Below are positions 27,404 to 35,515 of a stretch of DNA of 64,000 bases, piece after piece. Source of the DNA: Chloroflexi bacterium bin20. Its GTDB lineage: Bacteria > Chloroflexota > Anaerolineae > Aggregatilineales > Phototrophicaceae. The stretch is from the NCBI GenBank assembly GCA_002238485.1, contig MPMG01000009.1, forward strand, positions 82,566 through 146,565, read 5' to 3'. Made by a program: the position numbers and the translations under genes. Position 1 is the first letter of the stretch, and the number at the start of each line of letters is the position of its first letter. The notes under the pieces were generated by a model that saw nothing but the letters and a program-made list of their open reading frames with translations, was not told the origin of the DNA and searched no databases.

Positions 27404-28585
27404 ATGACCGCAGACAGCTTGCTCAAATGGCGCCGCGAATTCCCGATCCTGGAGCGCTGCAATTACCTCATCAGCAATTCGCTGGGCGCAATGCCGCGCG
27501 GCGTCTACGACAGCTTGCAGCATTATGCCGATACCTGGGCGGGGCAAGGCGTTTCGGCTTGGGGCAGCGGCTGGTTTGAGCTGCCACAGACTGTCGGCGA
27601 CAAGATCGCCCCCTTGATGGGCGCGGCGCAAGGCACAGTGCTGATGCACCAAAATGCCAGCATAGCCAACAGCATCTTGCTGGGCGCACTGGACTATAGC
27701 GACACGAAGCGCGACAAAATTGTCATCACCAACCTCGACTTTCCCAGCGATGTCTATGCCCTGCGCAGTTGGCTGCCGCCGCATATCGAAGTGCAGATGA
27801 TCGAATCGCGCGATGGCGTCAGCATCGACATCGACGAGTTGCTGGCTGCGATCGACGATCGCACGCGGCTGGTCAGCATTTCGCATGTGTGTTTCCGCAG
27901 CGCCTTCATCATGCCAGCGCGGGAAATCACGGCAAAGGCGCATCGAGTCGGCGCGCAAACCCTGTTCAATGGCTATCACAGCGTGGGCGTCATCCCGGTA
28001 GATGTCGGCGCGTGGGATGTCGATTATTACATCGGCGGCACACTGAAGTGGCTCTGTGGCGGACCAGGCGGCGTGTTCCTGTATGTGCGCCCCGACCTGC
28101 TGCCCAGCCTCAAGCCCAAGGTGACCGGCTGGTTCGCCAGTCGCGCGCCTTTCGACTTTGATATGGGCGGCCTGGACCTGCGCGAAGATAGCTACCGGCT
28201 GATGAACGGCACGCCGGGCATCGCCTCGCTGCATGCCGTGCAGCCTGGCGTCGAGATCGTGGCGCAGGTCGGCGTTGAACCCATCCGCAAAAAATCCATG
28301 CGCCAAACTGCGCTGATCATCGAATTAGCGGATGCGCTGGGATACGAAGTCGTCTCGCCGCGTTCCCCCGAAGAGCGCGCTGGCACCGTCACGGTCAACC
28401 CGCCCCATGCCTATGAAGTCTCCTGCGAGCTGCTGGCGCGCGATATTAAGATCGACTTTCGTCCAAAAGCCGGCATCCGCATCGCGCCGCATTTTTATAA
28501 CACCGATGCTGAAATCCGCGCGGCCATGGCGGCTATCGAGCAGATCCTGGACGATGGCAGTTGGCGCCGGCATCAAACAGCCTGA
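27404..28585 (+). CDS. Kynureninase-like class V aminotransferase-fold PLP enzyme
   Basis: This 393-residue protein resembles kynureninase and other fold-type I, class V PLP enzymes. The predicted PLP lysine is Lys215 in GGTLKWLCGGPGG, and His192 lies three residues after the position that contacts the pyridine nitrogen. That position is Asn189 (FNGYHSVG) instead of the usual Asp; the 26-residue spacing to the lysine matches kynureninase Asp250/Lys276. The altered residue leaves activity uncertain. The start has AAGAGGAATC upstream, a good ribosome site. It is close behind the glycosyltransferase gene. Confidence 0.7.
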   Translation: MTADSLLKWRREFPILERCNYLISNSLGAMPRGVYDSLQHYADTWAGQGVSAWGSGWFELPQTVGDKIAPLMGAAQGTVLMHQNASIANSILLGALDYSDTKRDKIVITNLDFPSDVYALRSWLPPHIEVQMIESRDGVSIDIDELLAAIDDRTRLVSISHVCFRSAFIMPAREITAKAHRVGAQTLFNGYHSVGVIPVDVGAWDVDYYIGGTLKWLCGGPGGVFLYVRPDLLPSLKPKVTGWFASRAPFDFDMGGLDLREDSYRLMNGTPGIASLHAVQPGVEIVAQVGVEPIRKKSMRQTALIIELADALGYEVVSPRSPEERAGTVTVNPPHAYEVSCELLARDIKIDFRPKAGIRIAPHFYNTDAEIRAAMAAIEQILDDGSWRRHQTA

Positions 28586-28594
28586 CAACGCTCC

Positions 28595-28930
28595 TTACAA
28601 GCCAGCCACCCGCATCAGCGCGCGCAGATTGGCTTCTTGCAGTTCCGCGCAGTCCTTTCGGTCGCAGATTGCCAGCAGAACGACGTTGTCTTCTCTCACA
28701 GCATAATAAGCGACGCGGAAGCCAGCGCTTTTGCCGCGTCTTGCCGAGCGGTTCGGCAGGCGCACGCGATACACATTGCCGCCCATGCGCTTGTATTGGA
28801 TGCCAGGGCGCTCGCCATCGCCCAGCTGATTGGCAAGGCGATCGACCTCGCCGACCACAGACGGAAACCTACGAGAAAGTTTCCTCAAATGCGACAAGAA
28901 TCGATTTGTCGGTATGACAGTCGTCTTCAT
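28595..28930 (-). CDS. RelE/ParE-family toxin
   Basis: This 111-residue protein resembles the RelE/ParE toxin superfamily, including mRNA-cutting and gyrase-poisoning members. It has the characteristic basic C-terminal half with YRVRLPNRSARRGKSAGFRV and LLAICDRKDC, a typical strand-rich core. It overlaps the preceding small gene (28869-29120) by 62 bases on the same strand, so the two are likely a toxin-antitoxin pair. No ribosome site is clear, in keeping with coupled translation. Confidence 0.75.
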   Translation of the reverse strand: MKTTVIPTNRFLSHLRKLSRRFPSVVGEVDRLANQLGDGERPGIQYKRMGGNVYRVRLPNRSARRGKSAGFRVAYYAVREDNVVLLAICDRKDCAELQEANLRALMRVAGL

Positions 28931-29120
28931 TGAGCCCTAGCTCTTCGCGCAGTTGCTGCAAGCACTTTGCAAGATCGCCAACATCGCCAGCTTTCATCTG
29001 CTGGAGGCTGATGAAGATGTCGTTCATGAATTCGTCTTGTGGCGTGAGCGGGTTCTCAATGAACAGCTTGTATTTGCCGTTGTCATCGTCAATCTCGCCG
29101 AGTATAGAATGCTGAATCAT
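28869..29120 (-). CDS. Putative antitoxin of RelE-like toxin
   Basis: This 83-residue acidic protein precedes and overlaps the RelE-like toxin gene. A GGGGTG ribosome site precedes its ATG. No DNA-binding motif was recognised by eye, so its assignment as antitoxin rests on position, size and charge. Overlap of 62 bases with the toxin is longer than usual. Confidence 0.55.
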   Translation of the reverse strand: MIQHSILGEIDDDNGKYKLFIENPLTPQDEFMNDIFISLQQMKAGDVGDLAKCLQQLREELGLNEDDCHTDKSILVAFEETFS

Positions 29121-29214
29121 GATGCACCCCGTGTCTGTGCGCTCGTGAAGTTACAGTAACCGTGCCCGCCAGAACTTGTCAAGGATTTCCGCGTTACCTT
29201 TCTACTGCAAAAGC

Positions 29215-29745
29215 CTATTTCGCTTTGGGCCGGAAGGCTTTGACGCGACTCTCGTCGGTAGTGAGGTAAGCGCCATCCACCAGGTCGATGCAATAGGGGA
29301 TGGCGGGCATCACCGCATCCAGGCAATCGCGGATGGCGCTGGGCTTGCCGGGCAGGTTGACGATCAGCGCGCGCCCACGGATGCCAGCGGTCTGCCGCGA
29401 CAAAATCGCTGTTGGCACAAATTGCAGCGACACCTGGCGCATCAGCTCGCCAAAGCCAGGCATCATCTTTTCGCAGACGGCTTCGGTGGCTTCGGGCGTG
29501 ATATCGCGCGGGGCAGGGCCGGTGCCGCCGGTCGTAACCACCAGGCTGCAACCCTCGTCATCCACCATCCGAATCAAAGCCTGGGTGATCTGCTCCAGTT
29601 CGTCCGGCACGACCAGGGCAACCGGCTGCCAGGGCTTGCTCAGCACCTCGTCCAGGTAAGCGCGGATGGCAGGCCCGCCGCGGTCTTCGTAAATGCCGCG
29701 ATGGGCGCGGTCGGACACCGTCACTATGCCGATTTTGGCTTGCAT
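29215..29745 (-). CDS. mog: MogA/MoaB-family molybdopterin adenylyltransferase
   Basis: This 176-residue protein belongs to the MoaB/Mog family that adenylylates molybdopterin during molybdenum cofactor assembly. The signature TTGGTGPAPRDITPEAT and the later NLPGKPSAI loop, both in the MPT-binding pocket, are visible. The start at 29745 has AAAGGA upstream; the frame is open to 29760. No other moa genes are adjacent. Confidence 0.85.
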   Translation of the reverse strand: MQAKIGIVTVSDRAHRGIYEDRGGPAIRAYLDEVLSKPWQPVALVVPDELEQITQALIRMVDDEGCSLVVTTGGTGPAPRDITPEATEAVCEKMMPGFGELMRQVSLQFVPTAILSRQTAGIRGRALIVNLPGKPSAIRDCLDAVMPAIPYCIDLVDGAYLTTDESRVKAFRPKAK

Positions 29746-29823
29746 CGCCCGTCCTTTCATCTGGCTATCGCGCCCGATTTTAGCTAGACTCGCCCTCTAA
29801 AGACAGGTCAGACGAGGGTAGTA

Positions 29824-30255
29824 ATGAGTGAAAACAGCGACATGAAAGCGCTGGTCGAAGGTGATGACGGCATCAGTGTGCTGCGTGGTGGTGGGGCAAA
29901 GCGCGACTGGAATGGCATCCACTACAAGACGGGCTTGTCCAGCAAGAATGTCAATGCCAAAGAGTTGTCCATCAATGTGGCGACGATTCCGCCCGGCGGC
30001 GTCGCCTATGCGCATATCCATGTCGAGTTTGAAGTCATGCTTTACATCCTGGAAGGCGAGGTGCGGCACGAATATGGCGATGGCTGCAAACAAACGGTGG
30101 ACAACAGCGCCGGCGACTTCATCTTCATCGAACCAGGCATCCCGCACGAGGTGTTTAACCTGAGCGACACCGAGCCGGTGGTGGCTTTTGTGGCGCGCTC
30201 GACCGCGGACGAATGGGACAAGATCATTCCCTATGACCGGGAGGCGGGGAGTTAG
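29824..30255 (+). CDS. Cupin domain protein
   Basis: This 143-residue single-domain cupin has a histidine-rich metal motif AHIHVEFE (about 64-71) with HEYG-like continuation, and a second motif PGIPHEVFNL (about 104-113). Such proteins can be dioxygenases, isomerases or plain binding proteins, so the reaction is unknown. It is convergent with the large unknown gene, overlapping its end by four bases. Confidence 0.8.
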   Translation: MSENSDMKALVEGDDGISVLRGGGAKRDWNGIHYKTGLSSKNVNAKELSINVATIPPGGVAYAHIHVEFEVMLYILEGEVRHEYGDGCKQTVDNSAGDFIFIEPGIPHEVFNLSDTEPVVAFVARSTADEWDKIIPYDREAGS

Positions 30256-31961
30256 TCGGCTTTGCCCGGGCAGAAATGGGCGCGCAGACTGTCGAGGAAG
30301 TCGGTTAGCGTGGTAAAGATTTCATCCGCGACTTGAACATTTGACTTGATGTCCAGTGAGAAGAACTTTACTGCCTTCTGGTATTTCTTCTCGTTGCGCG
30401 GGTGGACAGTGCCGCTATTTGAGCGCAGAACTTGAAGCATTCTCAAGTATTCAACATACTGGGCTGCATCTGCGAAATCTTCGGATTTAAGAAATTCTGC
30501 GAGGACGGGAATGTTTTGCTTCGCCTTGTTGTCGGCATCCTTCTTTTGGAATCCGGGAATGTGATTTCCAAGCTCTTTCTTATTAATTTGATCTTGCAGG
30601 AGAATGGATAGCGAAAGCACGATTTCTTGAAGCTCCGTTGGCTCATTAGTAAGCGGACGGCGAAGTTTACGAAAGTGGTGAGAGTCCGCTTCTGTCAAGG
30701 GAATGAAAAGAAACCAACCGAACACGTTGCTCCACGCATTGCTTAGACTCGACAAAGTATGCTTAAAGCGGAACGCGCTGTTGTCTGTACCGGGATTCAA
30801 TGCTTCCTCCAATGTAGAAGGAAAGGACATTCGAATAAAAGGATCGCTCAAATTCCCATCTGGCGGTACATTGTGTGCTTTCCAATGAGCATGTTCTGTC
30901 GCAGGTAGCTTTTCCCCTAATTCGTCAAGCAAAACAGCGACAAAATCGGGCTGGTCACTATCAAAATCGATTCCCCACAAGCTGCCGCATCTCAAGTAGC
31001 TGTCCTCGACGCGGTATTTGGATGGTTCGTTGTAATATTTCCCAAGCACTTCCCGCTTGAAAAACACGGGAGTACAGAAGTTATAGTTAACCGAATCGGG
31101 TGGAATGTCCAGTTCCATGGAAACGGCATATCTCCCGTACCGTGCTGAAGACGCAAGGATGTCATCACCGTTTTCATCAACACCAATGCAATACTCTGCA
31201 AGTTGATTCATTCTTTCCTGTTCTTCGGTCGCATACGGCCATATTCCGCATTTTTCGAGTGGCAATCCATCTATTACTTTCTTGCCGCGTAGTCGTGAGT
31301 ATGTCTCGGGTTTTTCATCTTCCTGCCTAGAGTGGTCAAATGCCTCGAAACGATACACGAATTCGTCGCGTTTGATGCAAGACTTCCGTTGTTGTTCTGA
31401 CAACTCAACAAGGTGACCCGCGTGATATTGTCTGACAAAGAATACGACTATCGACATGTCACGCGCCGCAAGGAATTGACGCAACTCTTTGCGCCGTACT
31501 TGAACGAGGTCATTTGCATATTTCACTACGTCGACTTCGTTTCCACCGGCGTCAAATCTAATCAGCTTTGAGTTTAGGCGATCGTCGTACAGGTTGTGAT
31601 AAAGTCGAAACTCTTCTAGGATTTCCACAGCGTCTGGTTTTAGCTTATGAAAGCTCCGTTGAATGACAAGCGGTTCTCTGCCATCTTCACTGACTACAGT
31701 ACGGCGATAGACTGGCGGTGAATCTCCTGTAAAGCCCGGTTCTAATTCGGACAGCTGGCGGCTCCACTCAGGTGTTTGCAGCAACTGCTCTATGTTTTCA
31801 TTTGGAATCAAAACAGAGTCGATTCGAAGTCTGACCGTACCGTCATCCCGTTTCTTATAGACTGGAATCCAGGGGTCGTTTGGTCGGCGGCCAAGCTCAG
31901 GTATGACCTCTTCCCGCCATTTCCGCTGCAACAGGCGATCCAGTTCTGCTTCTCGTGTCAT
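30252..31961 (-). CDS. Large protein of unknown function with HEPN-like C-terminal motif
   Basis: The 569-residue product is not recognised. The bulk (1 to about 400) is rich in charged and aromatic residues without an obvious known motif. The C-terminal 170 residues appear helical and contain VLRSNSGTVHP, which fits the R-x(4-6)-H pattern of HEPN ribonucleases. That link is tentative. The gene is visibly AT-richer than its neighbours, suggesting recent acquisition, and might be a defence gene. The start at 31961 uses AGAGGA from an upstream interspersed repeat as ribosome site. Confidence 0.55.
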   Translation of the reverse strand: MTREAELDRLLQRKWREEVIPELGRRPNDPWIPVYKKRDDGTVRLRIDSVLIPNENIEQLLQTPEWSRQLSELEPGFTGDSPPVYRRTVVSEDGREPLVIQRSFHKLKPDAVEILEEFRLYHNLYDDRLNSKLIRFDAGGNEVDVVKYANDLVQVRRKELRQFLAARDMSIVVFFVRQYHAGHLVELSEQQRKSCIKRDEFVYRFEAFDHSRQEDEKPETYSRLRGKKVIDGLPLEKCGIWPYATEEQERMNQLAEYCIGVDENGDDILASSARYGRYAVSMELDIPPDSVNYNFCTPVFFKREVLGKYYNEPSKYRVEDSYLRCGSLWGIDFDSDQPDFVAVLLDELGEKLPATEHAHWKAHNVPPDGNLSDPFIRMSFPSTLEEALNPGTDNSAFRFKHTLSSLSNAWSNVFGWFLFIPLTEADSHHFRKLRRPLTNEPTELQEIVLSLSILLQDQINKKELGNHIPGFQKKDADNKAKQNIPVLAEFLKSEDFADAAQYVEYLRMLQVLRSNSGTVHPRNEKKYQKAVKFFSLDIKSNVQVADEIFTTLTDFLDSLRAHFCPGKAD

Positions 31962-32002
31962 GTCTTTGTGTCCTCTGTGTCCTCTGTGCCTCTGTGGTGA
32001 AT
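31961..32002. repeat. CACAGAGG-type interspersed repeat
   Basis: Between the unknown gene and cysteine synthase, the sequence carries tandem GTCCTCTGTG and CCTCTGTGGTGAATCC motifs. On the minus strand the repeat supplies the ribosome site of the unknown gene at 30252-31961. It matches the sequences flanking the MITE at 37007-37142. Confidence 0.6.
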
Positions 32003-32005
32003 CCG

Positions 32006-32968
32006 CTATGTCCGCCAGAACGCCTCGCTCAAATACTTATAGGCATTGTCAGGAAAGAGCGTGACGACAGTGCCCGCCTCGCCGCGTTTCGCCAACCCTT
32101 CCGCCACCCGCAGAGCGCCTATCATCGCCGCCGCCGCGCTGATGCCCACCAGGTAGCCTTCTTCCCGCGCCAGCCGCAGCGCCATGCTGTGCGCATCTTC
32201 GGTTCGCACCGCCAGCTGCAGATCCGCCAGCCGCGGGTCATAGATGCCGGGCTGCAACGCAGTGCCCATGTGCTTCAAGCCTTCCAGCCCATGAAAAGGC
32301 GAATCCGGTTCGACCGAGACGACTCGCAGGGCCGGGTTCAATTCCTTGAGCCGTCGTCCCGCGCCCATCAGAGTGCCGCTGGTGCCCAAGCCAGCCACAA
32401 AATGACTGACTTGTCCGCCTGTCTGCCGCCAGATCTCCGCGCCCGTACCGCTGTAATGCGCCTGCCAGTTGGCGGGATTGTTGTATTGGTCGGCGTAGAA
32501 ATAGCTGGCAGATTCCCGCGCCGCCAAGTCCCGCACCGCCCGAATCGCCCCGTCCGAGCCTTCCAGCGGGTCGGTATACGCCAGCTGCACATCGTAGGCG
32601 CGCAGGATGGCGACGCGCTCTGGACTGACATTCTCGGGCAAGAATAGCTTGACGCGATAGTCCTTCGCCGCGCCGATCATGGCATAGGCGATGCCCGTGT
32701 TGCCGCTGGTGCTGTCGAGGATGGTGCGACCGGGATAGAGCTGCCCGTCTCGTTCGGCTTGCTGGATGATGCTCAAGGCCGCGCGGTCTTTGACGCTGCC
32801 GCCCGGGTTCTGCCACTCGGCTTTGGCGAAGACGCGCACCTCGCCCGGCAAGTGACGCGTAAGGCGTCGAAAGCTCAGCAGCGCCGTATTGCCCACCTGA
32901 CGTTCGATATCCTGCGCCAGCGAGGCGCTCTGCATGTCGTCCTGCTGGATTTCCGCGGTCGGGATCAT
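32006..32968 (-). CDS. Cysteine synthase family protein
   Basis: This 320-residue protein is a fold-type II PLP enzyme of the cysteine synthase/CBS family. The PLP lysine is Lys60 in NPGGSVKDRA, and the substrate loop TSGNTG and the phosphate-binding GLGTSGTLMG are present. It would make L-cysteine from O-acetylserine or O-phosphoserine and sulfide; the donor is not resolved. The start at 32968 is preferred because GAGG precedes it. Confidence 0.88.
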   Translation of the reverse strand: MIPTAEIQQDDMQSASLAQDIERQVGNTALLSFRRLTRHLPGEVRVFAKAEWQNPGGSVKDRAALSIIQQAERDGQLYPGRTILDSTSGNTGIAYAMIGAAKDYRVKLFLPENVSPERVAILRAYDVQLAYTDPLEGSDGAIRAVRDLAARESASYFYADQYNNPANWQAHYSGTGAEIWRQTGGQVSHFVAGLGTSGTLMGAGRRLKELNPALRVVSVEPDSPFHGLEGLKHMGTALQPGIYDPRLADLQLAVRTEDAHSMALRLAREEGYLVGISAAAAMIGALRVAEGLAKRGEAGTVVTLFPDNAYKYLSEAFWRT

Positions 32969-33269
32969 AATGGCCTCGTAGCGCGCCAACAAAAAAGTCA
33001 ACGGGCAGAATCGCGCGCTGCGGGCTTGCCTTTCGGTGCCTCGCGCGCCTCTGCCAGTTGACTGGGTGCTGCTGTTTCAGTTGCTGTCGACTAGGGTCTC
33101 AGGCGGCTAGGCTCCGCTCATTTGCCAGGGACAGCAACAACAAGTGCAGGCTTTCATCGGTTTCTCCGCTTGCTGCAGCGACTGCGCCAAATCATAGTGG
33201 CGCACTTGGGCTGTGTCAACTTGATAGAAACAAGACGATGACGCGGGCAGGCATCTTACCGCGTGGACA

Positions 33270-33503
33270 TCAGCTGGCGGTCGCGTCAAAGCGCAGATCG
33301 GGCAGCAGCAGCATGTTGTCGGGCTGGTCCAGCGACAGGCGCGCAAACAGGTCGTCATTGTACCAGCCGACATAGACGCCATGTACGCCCGCGTAGCCCG
33401 GCAGCAGCTGAAAGTCGCGCCGCGTGAGAAAGGTCTCGCCCGTCCGCAAGCTTTCCAGTGGCGCCGCCGGGACAGCATCCTGTTGCAGCAGGATATGGTA
33501 CAC
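33270..33503 (-). CDS. Small protein of unknown function
   Basis: This 77-residue frame encodes a non-membrane product with a strand-like C-terminal half. It starts 33 bases from the divergent phosphoesterase start codon. No family is recognised. The gene is plausible because its codon pattern resembles its neighbours, but a fortuitous frame cannot be excluded. Confidence 0.4.
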   Translation of the reverse strand: MYHILLQQDAVPAAPLESLRTGETFLTRRDFQLLPGYAGVHGVYVGWYNDDLFARLSLDQPDNMLLLPDLRFDATAS

Positions 33504-33536
33504 TTGGGCGCGCGACTATTCTACAATAGGTACACT

Positions 33537-34307
33537 ATGCGACTGGCAGTATTCGGCGACATTCACGGCAACTTGCCCGCTCTGAATGCGGCGCTGGCGG
33601 ATATCGACCGCTGTGGAGACTTCGACCAGATCTGGTGCCTGGGCGATCTGGCGGCGCTGGGTGGCGAGCCCGGCCAGTGCATCCAAACGATCCTGCAGTG
33701 GCGTGAAAACTGGGGCGAAGACCGCTTCAAACTCATCGGCGGCAACACCGACCGCTACCTGGTCACAGGCGCGCGCATCGCCCTGCCAGCGCCCAAAGAA
33801 GCAGCCGACTACGCGGCCCATCGCCAGGCCATTTTGCAGATGAGCGCCATCTACGCCTGGAATATGCAGCAGCTGGGCTGGGACGAATTTGCTCTGCTGC
33901 GCGACAGCCTGGGGCGCGAGCTGAAGCTGGATGTGGCGGGATATGGGCGAATAATTGGCGTTCATGCCATCCCCGGCGATGACGAATCGACCGCGCTGCG
34001 ACCCGACAGCCCCGATGAAGAAGCAGCCGATGCCCTGCTCGACCGCGCGGGACAACTGGCGCTTTGCGGACACACGCATCAGGCATTCGACCGCGATCTG
34101 CCTGGCTGGCGCGTGATCAATCCGGGCAGCGTGGGCATGTCGGCGAGCAATCCCGGCGCGGCGGAATGGGCGCTGCTGGCATGGCAAGATGGCGAGCTAA
34201 ATGTTGAATTGCGACGGGCAGCCTACGATATGGAAGCGGCGCTGCGTGGCTGGGCGGCGCAAGGACATCCACGCATCGACTGGATGCGCGGGCGCTTGGG
34301 GGGCTAG
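33537..34307 (+). CDS. Metallophosphoesterase (YfcE-like calcineurin superfamily)
   Basis: This 256-residue protein carries the phosphoesterase signature in order: FGDIHGNLPALN, WCLGDLAALG, GGNTDRYL, a GHTHQAFD motif near residue 180 and NPGSVGMS. These supply the two-metal site. It probably hydrolyses a phosphodiester or small phosphorylated metabolite. A second related enzyme is encoded at 60963-61694. Its start lies only nine bases after a TACAAT box, so its mRNA may have a very short leader. Confidence 0.88.
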   Translation: MRLAVFGDIHGNLPALNAALADIDRCGDFDQIWCLGDLAALGGEPGQCIQTILQWRENWGEDRFKLIGGNTDRYLVTGARIALPAPKEAADYAAHRQAILQMSAIYAWNMQQLGWDEFALLRDSLGRELKLDVAGYGRIIGVHAIPGDDESTALRPDSPDEEAADALLDRAGQLALCGHTHQAFDRDLPGWRVINPGSVGMSASNPGAAEWALLAWQDGELNVELRRAAYDMEAALRGWAAQGHPRIDWMRGRLGG

Positions 34308-35515
34308 TCCGCCAGCACGTGGATCCGCGGCAGGCGCGCCAGATAGCCCAGCGCATAGAGCAGCAATCCCGCCGTGAAGGCCAGCAGGCAACCTATCCAC
34401 AGCGCGCTCATAGGCAGCAGCAGCTCGGCGGTGGCATCCGCGCGCAGATAATGCTGGAGAAGGCCCCGCCCGGCCTGGAAAACGACAGCGGATGCCGCGC
34501 CGAAACCCACCAGCCAAAAAGGGATATAGCCGGTGATGCGCCGGTTGTCGCCGCGCAAATCGCTGGCAGTCTGATTGACCAGCGCCAGCATCACGCAGAG
34601 CAGCCCGCAGCCCGCCAGCCAGTCCTGCGCCGCCAGCAGATCTGTGCCACGCATGGCAGATTGGATGCCCGGCTGGATACTCAACGCGCCCAGCAAGCCA
34701 TTCACCAGCCACAGCAGGGTCGCTAGCGCCAGCCAATGCGGCGCCAAGGTGGCATTTTCGTCGCGCTGGCTGATCGCCCGAACCCAGTGCGATGCGATGA
34801 TGACGAAACAGAGAAAGACCAATGCGCCCAACGCCAGAGCAATCGGCGCGGACAAGCCCAAACGCCCCGCGCACACGAGTCCGCCGCCCAGCAGCAGCAG
34901 AATCGAGCAGGTGTGCAAGCTGGCACGAGCCCAGCCCAGCTCGGCGCGGCTGAAACATGCGAAGAGCCAATAGACGATGCTCATCATGGCGAGCGCATAA
35001 GCGACTTGCAGCTGGACGGCACGAAGCGCATCGGCCGGCACGAAGTCGATGAGCTGCGGCAAAGCCAAACTCAGCGCAGCCAGCAACATGCCCAGCCGCC
35101 AGGCGCGTTGGATGCCTCGCTCGGCAAGATCGTTGGATTTCGGCAACAGCGCGGCAAGCAAGGCCCCGATCGACAGCATCAGCGAAAGCGCCAGCTCGCT
35201 CACAAGTGGGGTCGCGAACACAAGGCCCAGCGCCAGCGAAATCCAGCCGCGCGACAGCCAGCCGGCCCGGCGCGATGACAACGCTTGCCCAGCCATCAAC
35301 ATGCCCGCCGCGACCAAGCCCGACAACAGCGCCAGGTCAAATGCGCGATTGCTCAGGTCGCTGATTATTGACTCGGCGACATGCTCCGCCAGCGGATTGC
35401 CCGGCAGCGCGTACGAAGCGCCAAGCAGGACGCACAGTCCATACAGCGCGGTCAGCCCCACCATCAGCGAAAGCAGCCGATAGACAGCTTGTCCGCGCGG
35501 CGACAGTTGGATCAC
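34304..35515 (-). CDS. Polytopic membrane protein of unknown function
   Basis: This 403-residue protein has about eleven hydrophobic segments and no catalytic motif recognised by eye. A GTG start at 35515 overlaps the stop of the upstream gene (GTGA), so the pair is coupled; an ATG further upstream at 35551 would overlap more. Its partner is a GT39-like protein, suggesting a role in cell-surface glycosylation or polymer export, by position only. Confidence 0.6.
   Translation of the reverse strand: MIQLSPRGQAVYRLLSLMVGLTALYGLCVLLGASYALPGNPLAEHVAESIISDLSNRAFDLALLSGLVAAGMLMAGQALSSRRAGWLSRGWISLALGLVFATPLVSELALSLMLSIGALLAALLPKSNDLAERGIQRAWRLGMLLAALSLALPQLIDFVPADALRAVQLQVAYALAMMSIVYWLFACFSRAELGWARASLHTCSILLLLGGGLVCAGRLGLSAPIALALGALVFLCFVIIASHWVRAISQRDENATLAPHWLALATLLWLVNGLLGALSIQPGIQSAMRGTDLLAAQDWLAGCGLLCVMLALVNQTASDLRGDNRRITGYIPFWLVGFGAASAVVFQAGRGLLQHYLRADATAELLLPMSALWIGCLLAFTAGLLLYALGYLARLPRIHVLAD

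Noticed and set aside
33002..33269. Genes in the gap between cysteine synthase and the small gene
   Set aside because: Only short frames without ribosome sites or family resemblance are present, so this stretch is left unannotated.
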